This document shows, one piece after another, positions 1 through 8,706 of a DNA stretch of 64,000 nucleotides. The notes under the pieces are model-generated. The model was given only the letters and a program-made list of their open reading frames with translations. It did not search any database and had not been told where the DNA came from. The position numbers were made by a program, and so were the translations under genes. This DNA is from Corallococcus soli (GTDB taxonomy: Bacteria; Myxococcota; Myxococcia; Myxococcales; Myxococcaceae), in assembly GCF_014930455.1 (NCBI RefSeq), contig NZ_JAAIYO010000002.1:434001-498000 (forward strand). Reading direction: 5' to 3'. Every line of letters begins with the position of its first letter. Within the stretch, counting starts at the first letter, position 1.

Positions 1-1113
1 GTGCAGAACTTCGCCTACTTGGCGCTGCTCGCGGGCCTGCTGATGCTGGAGCAGCGCTACACGGCGGACGCGGAGCCGCCGAAGCTGCTCGCGAAGGTCT
101 GGCGCTTCCGCGAGGACGCGGTGCACTTCCTCCTGGGCAGCCTGCTCAGCGCCTTCACGCTCTTCCTGTTCAAGAGCTCGTCGGGCATCACGCCCCTGTT
201 GTTCCTCGCGGTCATGTTCTCGCTGCTGGTGGCCAACGAGCTGCCGCGCTTCCGGCAGTTGGGGCCCGTCATCCGCGTGGCCCTCTTCAGCCTGTGCGTG
301 ACGCTCTACTTCGCGTCGCTGCTGCCGGTGCTGCTGAGCCGGGTGGGGTGGTGGATCTTCACGCTGTCCGTGGCGCTGGGCTCCGGCAGCATCTACGGCA
401 TGCTGCGGCTGCTCAAGCGCTGGCGTCCGGATGAGAAGGCGCTCCTGCGCACGGTGGCGGTGCCGGGCTTCGGCGCGCAGGCGGTGCTGCTCGGGTGCTA
501 CTTCCTGGGCGTGATTCCGCCGGTGCCCCTGGCGGTGCAGTACAGCGGCATCTACCACCAGGTGAAGCGCGTCTCTCCGGGCGTGTACCACCTGACGTCG
601 GAGCAGCGGCCGTGGTGGAAGGTCTGGACGCTGTGGCACCACGGCGACCAGGACTTCACCGTGCGGCCCGGCGAGCAGCCCGTGTACTTCTTTCGCATCT
701 TCGCGCCCAAGGGCTTCGAGCGCTACCGCGTGCGCGTGCGCTGGTACCACGACCACCCGCAGAAGGGCTGGACGCAGCAGGGCAACGGCTTCCTCGCCAC
801 GGTGAGCAGCAACGGCACGGAGGGCGGCTACCGCTACTACGCGCAGCCGGGCACCACGCCGAAGCCGGGGGACTGGCGCGTGGTGCTGGAGACGGAGGAC
901 GGGCATGAGATCAACCGCCTGGGCTTCACCGTCACGCCCGACACGCGCACGGAGCCGCGCCCCACCACCGTGGACGTGTCCGCGCTGAAGGTCATCAAGC
1001 CCATTGCGCTGGCGGAGTGGGAGAAGAGCCACCCGCGCGCGGCGCCGGCCACCCCGGAGGCGCCGTCCGCCGAGCCCCAGGGCGTGGTGGAGCCGGGGCC
1101 TACGGCGCCTTGA
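1..1113 (+). CDS. DUF2914 domain membrane protein (5' end at window edge)
   Basis: The reading frame is open from base 1, where a GTG codon sits, so the true start may lie outside the window. The 370-residue product begins with about six hydrophobic helices up to about residue 180. A soluble domain follows (about 205-315) with paired tryptophans and a VRVRWYHDH stretch typical of DUF2914, a family of unknown function often found behind membrane helices. A Pro/Ala-rich tail closes the protein. The stop codon overlaps the 3' end of the convergent rsmE gene by 14 bases. I infer an envelope protein with an extracytoplasmic beta-rich domain; no enzymatic motif is visible. Confidence 0.75.
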   Translation: MQNFAYLALLAGLLMLEQRYTADAEPPKLLAKVWRFREDAVHFLLGSLLSAFTLFLFKSSSGITPLLFLAVMFSLLVANELPRFRQLGPVIRVALFSLCVTLYFASLLPVLLSRVGWWIFTLSVALGSGSIYGMLRLLKRWRPDEKALLRTVAVPGFGAQAVLLGCYFLGVIPPVPLAVQYSGIYHQVKRVSPGVYHLTSEQRPWWKVWTLWHHGDQDFTVRPGEQPVYFFRIFAPKGFERYRVRVRWYHDHPQKGWTQQGNGFLATVSSNGTEGGYRYYAQPGTTPKPGDWRVVLETEDGHEINRLGFTVTPDTRTEPRPTTVDVSALKVIKPIALAEWEKSHPRAAPATPEAPSAEPQGVVEPGPTAP

Positions 1114-1846
1114 GCAGCGTCACCTGACCCAGCAGCACTGGGACGGCGGTCTCCACGCGCAGGATGCGGGGGCCCAGGGAGAAGGGCTGGAAGCCGTGGG
1201 CCTCCAGCAGCTCCGCCTCGAAGGGCACCCAGCCCCCGTCCGGCCCGATGGCGAGCACCACCCGCCGCGCCTCGGCCACCCCCACCGCCTGCAACGGCTG
1301 CCTCGCCGGAGGGTGGGGGAGCAGGCGCAGCGCTCCGGTGCCGAAGACGGCGTCCAGCTCGTCCTCGACGAAGGGGCGGAAGCGCTCGCGGACCAGGACC
1401 TCCGGGGCGCGCGTGTCCCGGGCCTGCTCCAGGCCCTGGAGGAGCAATTCGCGCACGAAGGCCGCGTCCAGCACCTTGGAGTCGAAGTAGCTCTTCTCCA
1501 CGCGGGCCGCGTTCACCAGCACCACCCGGTCCACGCCCAGGGAGGCCACGGCGGGCAGCACCTTCTTGAGGGCCTTGGGGCGGGGGATGGCCAGCAGCAG
1601 GTCCACGCCCGCGCGGGGCGGTGGGGCGTCGGTGAGGGTGACGCGCAGGTGGAGCAGGCCGGGGGCGTTCTCCAGCACCTCGCCTGTGCCGGTGAGGCCG
1701 TCCAGGCGGCCCACGCGCAGGGATTCGCCGGCTTCGGCCTTGAGGACGTCGCGGGCGTGCTGGGCGCGGCGCCCGGTGAGCCGGGCGGTGCCATCCGGCT
1801 GGAAGTCCTCGTCCAGGAGCAGGAGCAGGTTCACGGTAGGCCCCAT
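1100..1846 (-). CDS. rsmE: 16S rRNA (uracil-1498-N3)-methyltransferase RsmE
   Basis: RsmE methylates N3 of U1498 in 16S rRNA using S-adenosylmethionine. The 248-residue product matches the family length. It carries the SPOUT-fold C-terminal signatures: IGPDGGW (family form IGPEGGF) and LGPRILRVETA just before the end, the knot that binds SAM. The N-terminal part holds the PUA-like RNA-binding domain. I chose the ATG at 1846; a GTG at 1834 is an alternative four codons downstream. The gene is divergent from the DTW-domain gene at 1946, with a 99-base shared upstream region. Its 3' end overlaps the convergent DUF2914 gene. Confidence 0.9.
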   Translation of the reverse strand: MGPTVNLLLLLDEDFQPDGTARLTGRRAQHARDVLKAEAGESLRVGRLDGLTGTGEVLENAPGLLHLRVTLTDAPPPRAGVDLLLAIPRPKALKKVLPAVASLGVDRVVLVNAARVEKSYFDSKVLDAAFVRELLLQGLEQARDTRAPEVLVRERFRPFVEDELDAVFGTGALRLLPHPPARQPLQAVGVAEARRVVLAIGPDGGWVPFEAELLEAHGFQPFSLGPRILRVETAVPVLLGQVTLLKAP

Positions 1847-1945
1847 GTAGCCGTTCCCGGGCGGGCAGGGGAGGGGGCGTCCTGCCTGCCTGTGCCCGGG
1901 CCCTGGCCCCGGGCCGTCCGCGCGGGAGCGTGATAAAGGGCCGGC

Positions 1946-3130
1946 GTGCGTTCCTTCTGCGTCCGTTGCCTGCGTCCCGAGAGCGCGTGTTACTGCGCCC
2001 ACGTTCCCCAACTGGAGACGCGCACGCGCGTGGTGTTCCTCCAGCACCCCCGGGAGCGGCGCGTGGCCATTGGCACGGCGCGCATGGCCCACCTGTCGCT
2101 GCCGAACTCCGAACTGCACCGGGGCGTGGACTTCACCGGCCACGCGCGGCTGGAGGAGCTGGCCCGCAACCCGGAGCGCGTCGCCGTGCTCTTCCCCGGC
2201 GAGGACGCCATCTCCGTGGAGGACGCCCGGGCGAACCCGCCGCAGACGCTCATCGTCGTGGATGGCACCTGGCCGCAGGCGAAGAAGGTGGTGATGCGCA
2301 ACCCGCTGCTCGCGGGCCTGCCGCGCATCGGCTTCGTGCCGCGCCGCCCGAGCAACTACCGCATCCGCGCCGAGCCCGCCGACCACTGCGTCTCCACCAT
2401 CGAGGCGGTGGCGGAGATACTGGGCCAGCTGGAAGGCCGCCCGGAGCACTTCGACCGCATGCTGGGCGCGTTCGAGTTCATGGTGGACACGCAGCTGGAG
2501 CGGCAGGAGACGCGCTCGGGGCCGGGCCGCCGCCGCATCTACAAGGGCGAGTGGCGTCCGCCCCTGGAGCTGCGCTCGCTGGCGGAGGCCTCCGAGCAGT
2601 TGGTGCTCTTCTACGCGGAGGCCAACGCGCACCCGCTGGAGGCGGACATCCCGCCGGAGCTGGTGCACCTGGTCGCGCGCCGGCTCTCCACCGGGGAGCG
2701 CTTCGAGGCGGTCATCGCGCCGGAGCAGCCGCTGGCCTACAGCACGCCGCTGCACGTGGAGCTGTCGGAGGAGGCGCTGCGCGCGGGGGAGCCCCGTGCG
2801 CAGGCGCTCGCGCGCTTCGAGGCGTTCCTGCGGCCGGAGGACGAGCTGACGGTGTGGACCACCTTCGCGTTGGATCTGCTGTGGAGCGGCGGCCTGTCGC
2901 GCAAGGCGGCGCGCAACGTGCGGCTCGCCACGGCGCGGGCGCTCAAGGGCAAGGCTGGCGGGGTGGAGCAGGCGGTGGAGATGCTCGGGGCTCCAGCGGT
3001 GGCGCCGTGGGCCCAGGGGCGCGCGGGCCGGCGCATCGCCGCGCTGGAGTCCGTGGTGCGGGAGCTGGTGGCCCGGGGGCTGGCGACGCAGCCTCCGGCG
3101 CGGCTGCCTCGCACCGGCACGGAGGGCTGA
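1946..3130 (+). CDS. DTW-domain tRNA-uridine aminocarboxypropyltransferase with C-terminal extension
   Basis: DTW proteins (TapT/YfiP) transfer the 3-amino-3-carboxypropyl group of SAM to uridine to make acp3U in tRNA. The N-terminus has the zinc-type Cys pattern (C5, C8, C15, C17). The signature DGTWPQAKK lies near residue 110, followed by the RPSNYRIR segment. The TapT-like domain ends near residue 220. Another 165 or so residues follow that I do not recognise and that the short family members lack. Translation starts with GTG; no ATG lies nearby. The second half could be an added RNA-binding or modification domain, which is inference. Confidence 0.82.
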   Translation: MRSFCVRCLRPESACYCAHVPQLETRTRVVFLQHPRERRVAIGTARMAHLSLPNSELHRGVDFTGHARLEELARNPERVAVLFPGEDAISVEDARANPPQTLIVVDGTWPQAKKVVMRNPLLAGLPRIGFVPRRPSNYRIRAEPADHCVSTIEAVAEILGQLEGRPEHFDRMLGAFEFMVDTQLERQETRSGPGRRRIYKGEWRPPLELRSLAEASEQLVLFYAEANAHPLEADIPPELVHLVARRLSTGERFEAVIAPEQPLAYSTPLHVELSEEALRAGEPRAQALARFEAFLRPEDELTVWTTFALDLLWSGGLSRKAARNVRLATARALKGKAGGVEQAVEMLGAPAVAPWAQGRAGRRIAALESVVRELVARGLATQPPARLPRTGTEG

Positions 3131-3207
3131 GCCGGCGCATCAGGACGCGGGACGCCGTGGGGCCCGTGGGGTGACGCCGGGGCGTCGCGGCGGGGCCGGG
3201 CCGTGCG

Positions 3208-4314
3208 CTACTGGCCCAGGCGGGCGGTGCCCACGCTGGCGCCCAGCGTCGTGGAGCCGGAGCGCCAGGGCTGGGCCTGCTCGCGCACCCAGCGACCCAG
3301 GCGGGCCACGAGGTAGCAGCCGACCAGCAGCGCCACGGATACGCCCAGCGCCGCCGCGATGCCCAGCCGGGGCCCGATGCGCTGCGCGAGGCCGGCGATG
3401 TCCGCCCAGCCGTACACCACCGGCAGGTGCAGCACGTAGAGCCACAGCGACAGCCGTCCCAGCGGCGCCAGCAGCCCGCTCAGCCGCCGCGGCAGCAGGT
3501 TCACCGCGCCCAGCACCAGCAGGCCCTGCGCCACGCGGAACATCACCATGGTGGGGCTGGTGGGCGTCCACTCGACGGGCACCCAGCGGGTGAGCGCCAG
3601 GAGCCCCCCACCCAGCGCGATGAGCGCGAGCCCCTGGGGCCAGCCCGGCTTCAGCAGGTGCAGCGCGTGCGCGGCGAAGGCGCCCGCGAAGAAGAAGCCC
3701 GCCCACGGGAAGAACGGGAAGCGGCTGCCCTCGCCGTTGCCGATGAACTGCTGCACCGGCACCGGCAGGAGCGCGCCTGCCTTCCAGAGCACGGCGCTCG
3801 CCAGGGGGATGCCTACCGCCAGCCCGCCCAGCGCGAGCGCCCGCGCGCCCAGGTTCGGCGTCAGCACCAGCGCGAACGCGCCCACCAGCAGCGCCGCCCC
3901 GATGCACTGGAGCGCGTCGAACTGGAACACCTTGGCCAGCATGGCGTTGGAGTAGCCCAGGTCGCGCACCGCGCCCCAGCCCGGCCAGTGCAGCAGGTAC
4001 CCCAGGAACAACAGCAGCAGCGCCCGGCGGATGCGACGCCCGAAGGAGTCCTTCGCCGCGCCGGGACGCGTGCCCAGCGCCATCACCACCGCCCAGCCGC
4101 TCACCAGCAGGAACAGCGGCGCGGTGATGCCCCGCAGCTCCCAGTAGCGCTGGACCCACGGGTGGTCGCGGAGCGCGGGAGCGAGCAGCGCATCCAGCGT
4201 GTGCCCCATCACCATGGCGACAACAGCCAGGCCCCGCGCACCATCGAGCGCGGGGTGACGGGTCTGCCGGAAGCTGAGCGAGGCGCCGAGTCCGTTCAAA
4301 GCGCTCGCGAGCAT
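3208..4314 (-). CDS. HGSNAT-like / DUF1624 membrane acetyltransferase-family protein
   Basis: The 368-residue protein has about ten hydrophobic helices. Near the N-terminus it has the motif DGARGLAVVAMVMGH followed by an ELRGITAPLFLLVSGW segment. This is the pattern of the heparan-alpha-glucosaminide N-acetyltransferase catalytic family and related acyltransferases, where the membrane-embedded His carries the acyl group. I infer transfer of an acyl group to a sugar or envelope component. The ATG at 4314 places the motif about 25 residues in; the frame is open to 4410 but that would run into the promoter region shared with the divergent gene at 4441. The acceptor is unknown. Confidence 0.72.
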   Translation of the reverse strand: MLASALNGLGASLSFRQTRHPALDGARGLAVVAMVMGHTLDALLAPALRDHPWVQRYWELRGITAPLFLLVSGWAVVMALGTRPGAAKDSFGRRIRRALLLLFLGYLLHWPGWGAVRDLGYSNAMLAKVFQFDALQCIGAALLVGAFALVLTPNLGARALALGGLAVGIPLASAVLWKAGALLPVPVQQFIGNGEGSRFPFFPWAGFFFAGAFAAHALHLLKPGWPQGLALIALGGGLLALTRWVPVEWTPTSPTMVMFRVAQGLLVLGAVNLLPRRLSGLLAPLGRLSLWLYVLHLPVVYGWADIAGLAQRIGPRLGIAAALGVSVALLVGCYLVARLGRWVREQAQPWRSGSTTLGASVGTARLGQ

Positions 4315-4440
4315 AAACCCAGCCGTGGGCCTCGTCTCCAAAACGCACCAACCGTGAGGGTTGGCAGGCTTCAGGTCGGCCCCATATTTCACTCGGGGAG
4401 AGGGTCGCACCTCCGCTCCCGGATGTTACAGGATGGATGC

Positions 4441-5247
4441 ATGTCCCCGCGCACCGCCTTCGTCTCCGCCCTCGCGCTCCTCGTCGCCCCGACCTCCGCT
4501 GTCGCCCAGGCAGGGGATGACTGGTTTGGCCCCGACAAACCCAAGCACTTCGCCGCGTGCCTGGCCGCGTCCGGGGTGGGCTACGGGGCGGGCGCGCTCG
4601 TCTTCGACACACCGGGAGCACGGGCCCTCACCGGCGCGGGGGTGGGGCTGGGCGTGGGGGTCGCCAAGGAGGTGTACGACCGCGCACGCGGCGGCGCCTT
4701 CTCCATGAAGGACCTGGCGTGGGACGCCGCGGGCACGGCCACCGGGCTAGTGGCCGCGTTCCTCGTGGATCGCTTCATCACCCAGGTGCTGCTGCCCCCG
4801 CCCCGGAGCGTCGCCGTCGCTCGCGGTGGTGGTGAGGGGCTCCGGCGCGTCAGGGCGGGCGCGGCGCTCCACGAATTTCAGCAGCAGGTCGCGTTGCATC
4901 CGCGGCTCGACGAGCAGCAGGCGTCCCTCGGGGTCTTCAGTGTCGGAGACGAGCACGGTGACCTGGCGGCGCGGGCACTGGTTCATGCAACCGGTGGGCA
5001 TGACGCGGACCTGCCCGGCGAGGCCGCGGTCGGCCAGCTCCCCCTGGAGCCAGCGCGGCAGGTCCTGCCCCCCGCTCCGGGCGCACTTCGTCAGGCACTT
5101 GCGACAGACGAGCACCTCCACCTCACGCCCCTTGTCGCCCGCATCGTCCTGCATCCGTCGTCCTCCGTGGCCTTCGCTTCCCGTCCGGGCCTCCGCTTCC
5201 AGGCGGATGCCCCGGTCCGGGCTCCCGGCACCTCGCCGGCACCGTAG
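4441..5247 (+). CDS. YfiM-like (DUF2279) protein with runaway 3' end
   Basis: A signal peptide (cut after about residue 23, AVAQA) precedes a segment of about 90 residues with DKPKHFAACLAASG and a Gly-rich KEVYDRARGG..DLAWDAAGT..G pattern. This is the YfiM/DUF2279 family of small exported or lipoprotein-like proteins, usually 105-130 residues. The family part ends near 4785, but no stop occurs in frame until 5245-5247. The frame therefore runs antisense through the entire ferredoxin-like gene. One extra base near the C-rich run around 4795-4806 would bring the TGA at 4833-4835 into frame and give about 131 residues. The true 3' end is therefore doubtful. AGGA upstream of 4441 supports the start. 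Confidence 0.6.
   Translation: MSPRTAFVSALALLVAPTSAVAQAGDDWFGPDKPKHFAACLAASGVGYGAGALVFDTPGARALTGAGVGLGVGVAKEVYDRARGGAFSMKDLAWDAAGTATGLVAAFLVDRFITQVLLPPPRSVAVARGGGEGLRRVRAGAALHEFQQQVALHPRLDEQQASLGVFSVGDEHGDLAARALVHATGGHDADLPGEAAVGQLPLEPARQVLPPAPGALRQALATDEHLHLTPLVARIVLHPSSSVAFASRPGLRFQADAPVRAPGTSPAP
4747..5154 (-). CDS. Thioredoxin-like [2Fe-2S] ferredoxin-type protein
   Basis: The 135-residue product has an N-terminal cysteine cluster (C17, C20, C24) and a second pair in GCMNQC around residue 56. It then has a beta-strand segment ending in a conserved-looking LLLKFVERR helix. This spacing fits the thioredoxin-fold [2Fe-2S] ferredoxin family, small electron carriers with four Cys ligands. The last 35 or so residues are low in structure and lie antisense to the YfiM-like gene, so the two convergent genes overlap. 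I see no partner oxidoreductase next to it. Its function as a stand-alone electron carrier is inferred. Confidence 0.72.
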   Translation of the reverse strand: MQDDAGDKGREVEVLVCRKCLTKCARSGGQDLPRWLQGELADRGLAGQVRVMPTGCMNQCPRRQVTVLVSDTEDPEGRLLLVEPRMQRDLLLKFVERRARPDAPEPLTTTASDGDAPGRGQQHLGDEAIHEERGH

Positions 5248-5442
5248 AGGAAGGGGTAGCGGCGAGGGTCTTGTTCCGCAGGGACCGCAGGCCCCGTCCG
5301 GCGGGTCGCCGCCCGGGCAGGCGCCGGACTGATGGACACCGGTAGGCAGGGTGGGGGATGCGACGTTCCGTCAGGGCGCGATAGAGGCAGGGCGCTGGTA
5401 CGCTGCGCCCGCGCTGTGTCGCTCGCGGAAGGCTCCCCCCAC

Positions 5443-6564
5443 ATGCTGCGAACTCGACTGCTTCCCTGGTTCACCCTGTCCGCCCTGGGCCTTGGCACGC
5501 TCGCCGGTTGTGAGCGCTCTCCGGAAGCGCCCGCCACGCCCGCGCCGGTGCCCGCCGCCGCCGCCGTGAAGCCGCCCGCGCCGCCCGCGGTGCCGGATGC
5601 CGCCGCGGTGGCGAAGCTGGCCTCGCACTTCTTCCAGGCGCCGCGCAACGAGGCGCCGCTTCCCGTGGACACCGAGGCGCAGGTGGCCCTGGGGCGCATG
5701 CTCTTCCACGAGCCCCGGCTGTCGAAGAACCATGACGTGTCGTGCAACACCTGCCACGGCCTGGACACCTTCGGCGTGGACAACAAGGCGCTGTCGGACG
5801 GGCACCGGGGCCAGAAGGGCAGCCGCAACTCGCCCACCGTCTACAACGCCGCGCGCCACATCGCGCAGTTCTGGGACGGCCGCGCCGCCACGCTGGAGGC
5901 CCAGGCGGAGGGCCCCATGATGAACCCGGTGGAGATGGCCATGCCCGGCGCGAAGCACGTCGAGGCCACGCTGTCCTCCATGCCCGAGTACACCGCGCGC
6001 TTCCGCGCCGCCTTCCCCAAGCAATCCAGGCCCGTGACGCTGTCGCACGCGGCCAGGGCCCTGGCCGCCTTCGAGCGCACGCTCACCACGACGTCGCGCT
6101 TCGACCGCTTCCTCGCGGGCGAGCACGCGGCCCTCAGCGTCGCGGAGCAGCGCGGCCTGGAGGCCTTCGTCACCACCGGCTGCACCACGTGCCACAACGG
6201 CCCCGCGGTGGGCGGCACGTCGTTCCAGAAGCTGGGGCTGGTGGAGGAATACCCGAAGCTCACCGACGCGGGCCGCTTCGACGCGACGAAGAACGAGGAC
6301 GACCGGGGCTTCTTCCGCGTGCCCACCCTGCGCAACGTGGAGAAGACGGGGCCCTACCTGCACGACGGCAGCGTGGAGGACCTGCCCACCATGGTGCGCC
6401 TGATGGGGCGCTACCAGTTGGGGCGCACGCTGAAGGACGGCGAGGTGGACGACATGGTGGCGTTCCTCAAGAGCCTCACGGGCGAGCTGCCCCCGGCCGA
6501 GCACATCTCCGCGCCGCCCCTGCCCCCGAGCACGAAGCGCACCCCCAAGCCGGATCCGTCTTGA
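5443..6564 (+). CDS. Di-haem cytochrome c peroxidase (CcpA/MauG family) lipoprotein
   Basis: The 373-residue protein starts with a lipoprotein signal (lipobox LAGC, Cys about 22) and a Pro/Ala-rich linker. Two c-type haem sites follow: CNTCH at 101-105 and CTTCH at 247-251. The MauG/CcpA signatures RNSPTVYNAA, FWDGRAATLEAQAEGP and RVPTLRNVEKTGPYLHDG are present. The family reduces hydrogen peroxide in the periplasm with electrons from small cytochromes, one haem being a peroxidatic centre. I chose the ATG at 5443 because the signal peptide begins there. The gene at 6605 may be co-transcribed (40-base gap). Confidence 0.9.
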   Translation: MLRTRLLPWFTLSALGLGTLAGCERSPEAPATPAPVPAAAAVKPPAPPAVPDAAAVAKLASHFFQAPRNEAPLPVDTEAQVALGRMLFHEPRLSKNHDVSCNTCHGLDTFGVDNKALSDGHRGQKGSRNSPTVYNAARHIAQFWDGRAATLEAQAEGPMMNPVEMAMPGAKHVEATLSSMPEYTARFRAAFPKQSRPVTLSHAARALAAFERTLTTTSRFDRFLAGEHAALSVAEQRGLEAFVTTGCTTCHNGPAVGGTSFQKLGLVEEYPKLTDAGRFDATKNEDDRGFFRVPTLRNVEKTGPYLHDGSVEDLPTMVRLMGRYQLGRTLKDGEVDDMVAFLKSLTGELPPAEHISAPPLPPSTKRTPKPDPS

Positions 6565-6604
6565 ACGTCGCGTCCTGGCCGGCGGGTGGTAAACCTCCCG
6601 CCCC

Positions 6605-7000
6605 ATGACCTTCTTCTTCCATCTCCACTCGGGGCTCCGTTACCTGGCGCTGCTGTCCGGCGTCATCGCGCTCGCGTACTTCGCGTTCGGCGTCGCCACG
6701 AAGAAGCCGTTCGACAAGGTGGGGCGCATCATCGGCGCGTCCTACTCCGGCTTCGTCCAGCTGCAGGTGCTCGTGGGCATCGGGGTGCTCGTCACGCGCG
6801 GCTACTACCCGGCGCTCATCGGCCACATCGTGATGATGGTGCTCGCGGTCAGTGTCATCCAGGGCTGCCTGTCGGCGAACCGTCGGCGCACGCCGCCGGG
6901 CTACGTGCTGCCCCTGGTGGGCACCGTGCTGTCGCTGGTGTTCATCGCGGGTGGCGTCATGGCCATCGGTCGCGGCCTGTTCACGTCCACCGCGTTCTGA
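6605..7000 (+). CDS. Small four-helix membrane protein
   Basis: The 131-residue product is almost entirely hydrophobic, with four predicted membrane helices, a conserved-looking HLHSGLRYL opening and a central GHIVMMVLAVSVIQG helix. Histidines in the first and third helices could hold haem, as in small membrane cytochromes b, but I cannot show this. It starts 40 bases after the di-haem peroxidase, so a redox link is possible but inferred. I do not recognise a named family. Confidence 0.6.
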   Translation: MTFFFHLHSGLRYLALLSGVIALAYFAFGVATKKPFDKVGRIIGASYSGFVQLQVLVGIGVLVTRGYYPALIGHIVMMVLAVSVIQGCLSANRRRTPPGYVLPLVGTVLSLVFIAGGVMAIGRGLFTSTAF

Positions 7001-7083
7001 AGCGTCCGGACACCGGGCCCGCCGTGGGACGTGGACCTTCGCGGCCCACGTCCCTGCTGAGCAGGGCCCCTTGTGTCTTCGCC

Positions 7084-7120
7084 AACGCCGGGCGCGGCGC
7101 CGCTAACGCCGGGCGCGGCG
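7084..7120. repeat. 16-bp direct repeat, two copies
   Basis: AACGCCGGGCGCGGCG occurs at 7084-7099 and again at 7105-7120. The second copy encodes the Arg-rich tail and stop of the minus-strand MYXO-CTERM protein; the first lies just past its stop. It looks like a short slippage duplication of the gene's 3' end. Confidence 0.75.
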
Positions 7121-8599
7121 ACGCAGGGCCAGCGGCACGAGCAGCGTGAGGAGCATGGGCAGCAGGCCCGGGCTCGCGCTGCACCCTCCCTCATCCTCAT
7201 CCGGCGCTTGCTGGTCCGGGTTGGAGCCCGTGCCCGCGTCCGCGACGCCCGTGCCCGCGTCCGTCCCACCCCCCGTGCCCGCGTCCGTCCCACCCCCCGT
7301 GCCCGCGTCCGCGGCGCCCGAGCCTGCGTCGGCCGTGCCGCCCGTTCCAGCATCCGTGCCGCCCGCTCCGGCGTCAGGCGAGCCCGCGTCCGCCGCGCAG
7401 TCGCCCAGCGAATGTTCGAGCGCGCCCAGCGTGTACGCCGCCGTCGCCGGTCGGGGCCGCGCGCAGAAGTCGTCCGGCACCGACGCGTTCCGCGCGGCGG
7501 CGCCGATGAGGGTCGACACGTCGCCCTTGAGCGTCAGGTCCCCCTTGAGCGGCGCCACGTACCAGGACGCCCAGGTGGCGGTGGTCACGTTCGTCCGGTT
7601 CGTGCCCGCGGTGAAGGTGCCGCCTTCGCGCACGCGGATGACGGACGACAGCACGTTGCCGTGGGCCTCTCCGGTGGAGGAGGCGAAGCGGAAGTCCACG
7701 CCCGTGGTGCCCACGAACGTGTTGAACAGCACCCGCGTGTTCGTGGCCTTGTTCAGGTAGACGGCGACGTCGGAGCAGTTGGCGACGATGTTGTTGCGCA
7801 TCACCCCGTCCGAGTGCTCCGGCGTGCACGGCACCGACGCATCGAAGGCCGGCGCGCAGAACGCGGCACCCGTCCCGCCTCCGCCGAAGGACAGGCCGAT
7901 GCTCGTGCCCGCCAGGGCGCGGTCCTTCGCGCAGACGACGCGGTTGCGCTCGAAGAGGCCCCGCTTGCCGCCGCTCTTCATGAAGGCGCCGTGGGCGACG
8001 CCACTCTGCGTGGAGAAGTCATGCACGTAGTTGTCGCGGACCACCCAGTCCTCGCCGGTGTCGATGTTCAGCTTGTTCACCGGCTTCCCCGTCGCGCGGG
8101 TGCGCGTGTCGTAGATTTCGTTGTGTTCGATGAGGCCCCGGTGGGGGATCTCCCAGACGCCCGCGTCGTTCTTCTGCGCGTTCGACTTGAGCTGTGAGTT
8201 GAAGTCGCGCACGCGGCTGTTTCGCAGCACGAAGCCCTCCGCATGGCCGGTGACGTGGAAGGCGTGCTCGCAGTCGTTGTCGTTCGCGCAGATGCCCTCC
8301 ACGGTGAGCCCGTCGAAGGTCCAGTACCGGCCGGACACCTTGAAGCCCTCCACCGCGTTGAAGCGCACGAGCGCTCCGTGACGGTTCGCCGCGCGCACGG
8401 TGATGGGCAGGCTCTGGGTGCCCTCCGCCTGGCAGTTCAGGTTCGCGTTGACGGTGTACGTGCCGTTCGCCAGGACGATGTCGTCACCGGCCTTCGCGGA
8501 GGCGAGCGCGGCCTGGAGTTCGGTCACGTTGGAGACGTTCTTCACCGCCGCGCCGCCAGTCAGGGGCAGCAGGAGCAGGACGAGGGAGGTGGTCCGCAT
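7103..8599 (-). CDS. Secreted right-handed beta-helix protein (PL6/chondroitinase B-like) with MYXO-CTERM tail
   Basis: The 498-residue protein has a signal peptide (1-18) and then the opening VTELQAALASAKAGDDIVLANGTY, typical of polysaccharide lyase family 6 and related beta-helix proteins. A run of short beta-helix coils follows (N..S.V.DF, RGLIEHNEIYDT, GLFERNRVVC) to about residue 380. About 75 residues of Thr-Asp-Ala-Gly repeats then act as a linker. The C-terminus has EGGCS, a hydrophobic helix and RRRARR, the MYXO-CTERM sorting signal, so surface attachment after processing at the Cys is expected. Binding or cleavage of a uronic-acid polysaccharide is plausible but catalytic residues cannot be assigned by eye. 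GGAG lies upstream of the ATG at 8599. Confidence 0.8.
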   Translation of the reverse strand: MRTTSLVLLLLPLTGGAAVKNVSNVTELQAALASAKAGDDIVLANGTYTVNANLNCQAEGTQSLPITVRAANRHGALVRFNAVEGFKVSGRYWTFDGLTVEGICANDNDCEHAFHVTGHAEGFVLRNSRVRDFNSQLKSNAQKNDAGVWEIPHRGLIEHNEIYDTRTRATGKPVNKLNIDTGEDWVVRDNYVHDFSTQSGVAHGAFMKSGGKRGLFERNRVVCAKDRALAGTSIGLSFGGGGTGAAFCAPAFDASVPCTPEHSDGVMRNNIVANCSDVAVYLNKATNTRVLFNTFVGTTGVDFRFASSTGEAHGNVLSSVIRVREGGTFTAGTNRTNVTTATWASWYVAPLKGDLTLKGDVSTLIGAAARNASVPDDFCARPRPATAAYTLGALEHSLGDCAADAGSPDAGAGGTDAGTGGTADAGSGAADAGTGGGTDAGTGGGTDAGTGVADAGTGSNPDQQAPDEDEGGCSASPGLLPMLLTLLVPLALRRRARR

Positions 8600-8706
8600 C
8601 AGGGGACTCCGGGGGAGGAGGGGGTGGAAGAGACCCTATCGGATTCCCATACGGCAGGCAGCCAGCCGGTCGCAGGGCTCCCGGTCGCTAGGGAGGCGAC
8701 GCGCGC

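Noticed and set aside
7073-8197. 374-codon plus-strand frame opposite the beta-helix gene
   Set aside because: Arg-rich shadow frame; the first part is just the reverse side of the DAG repeat.
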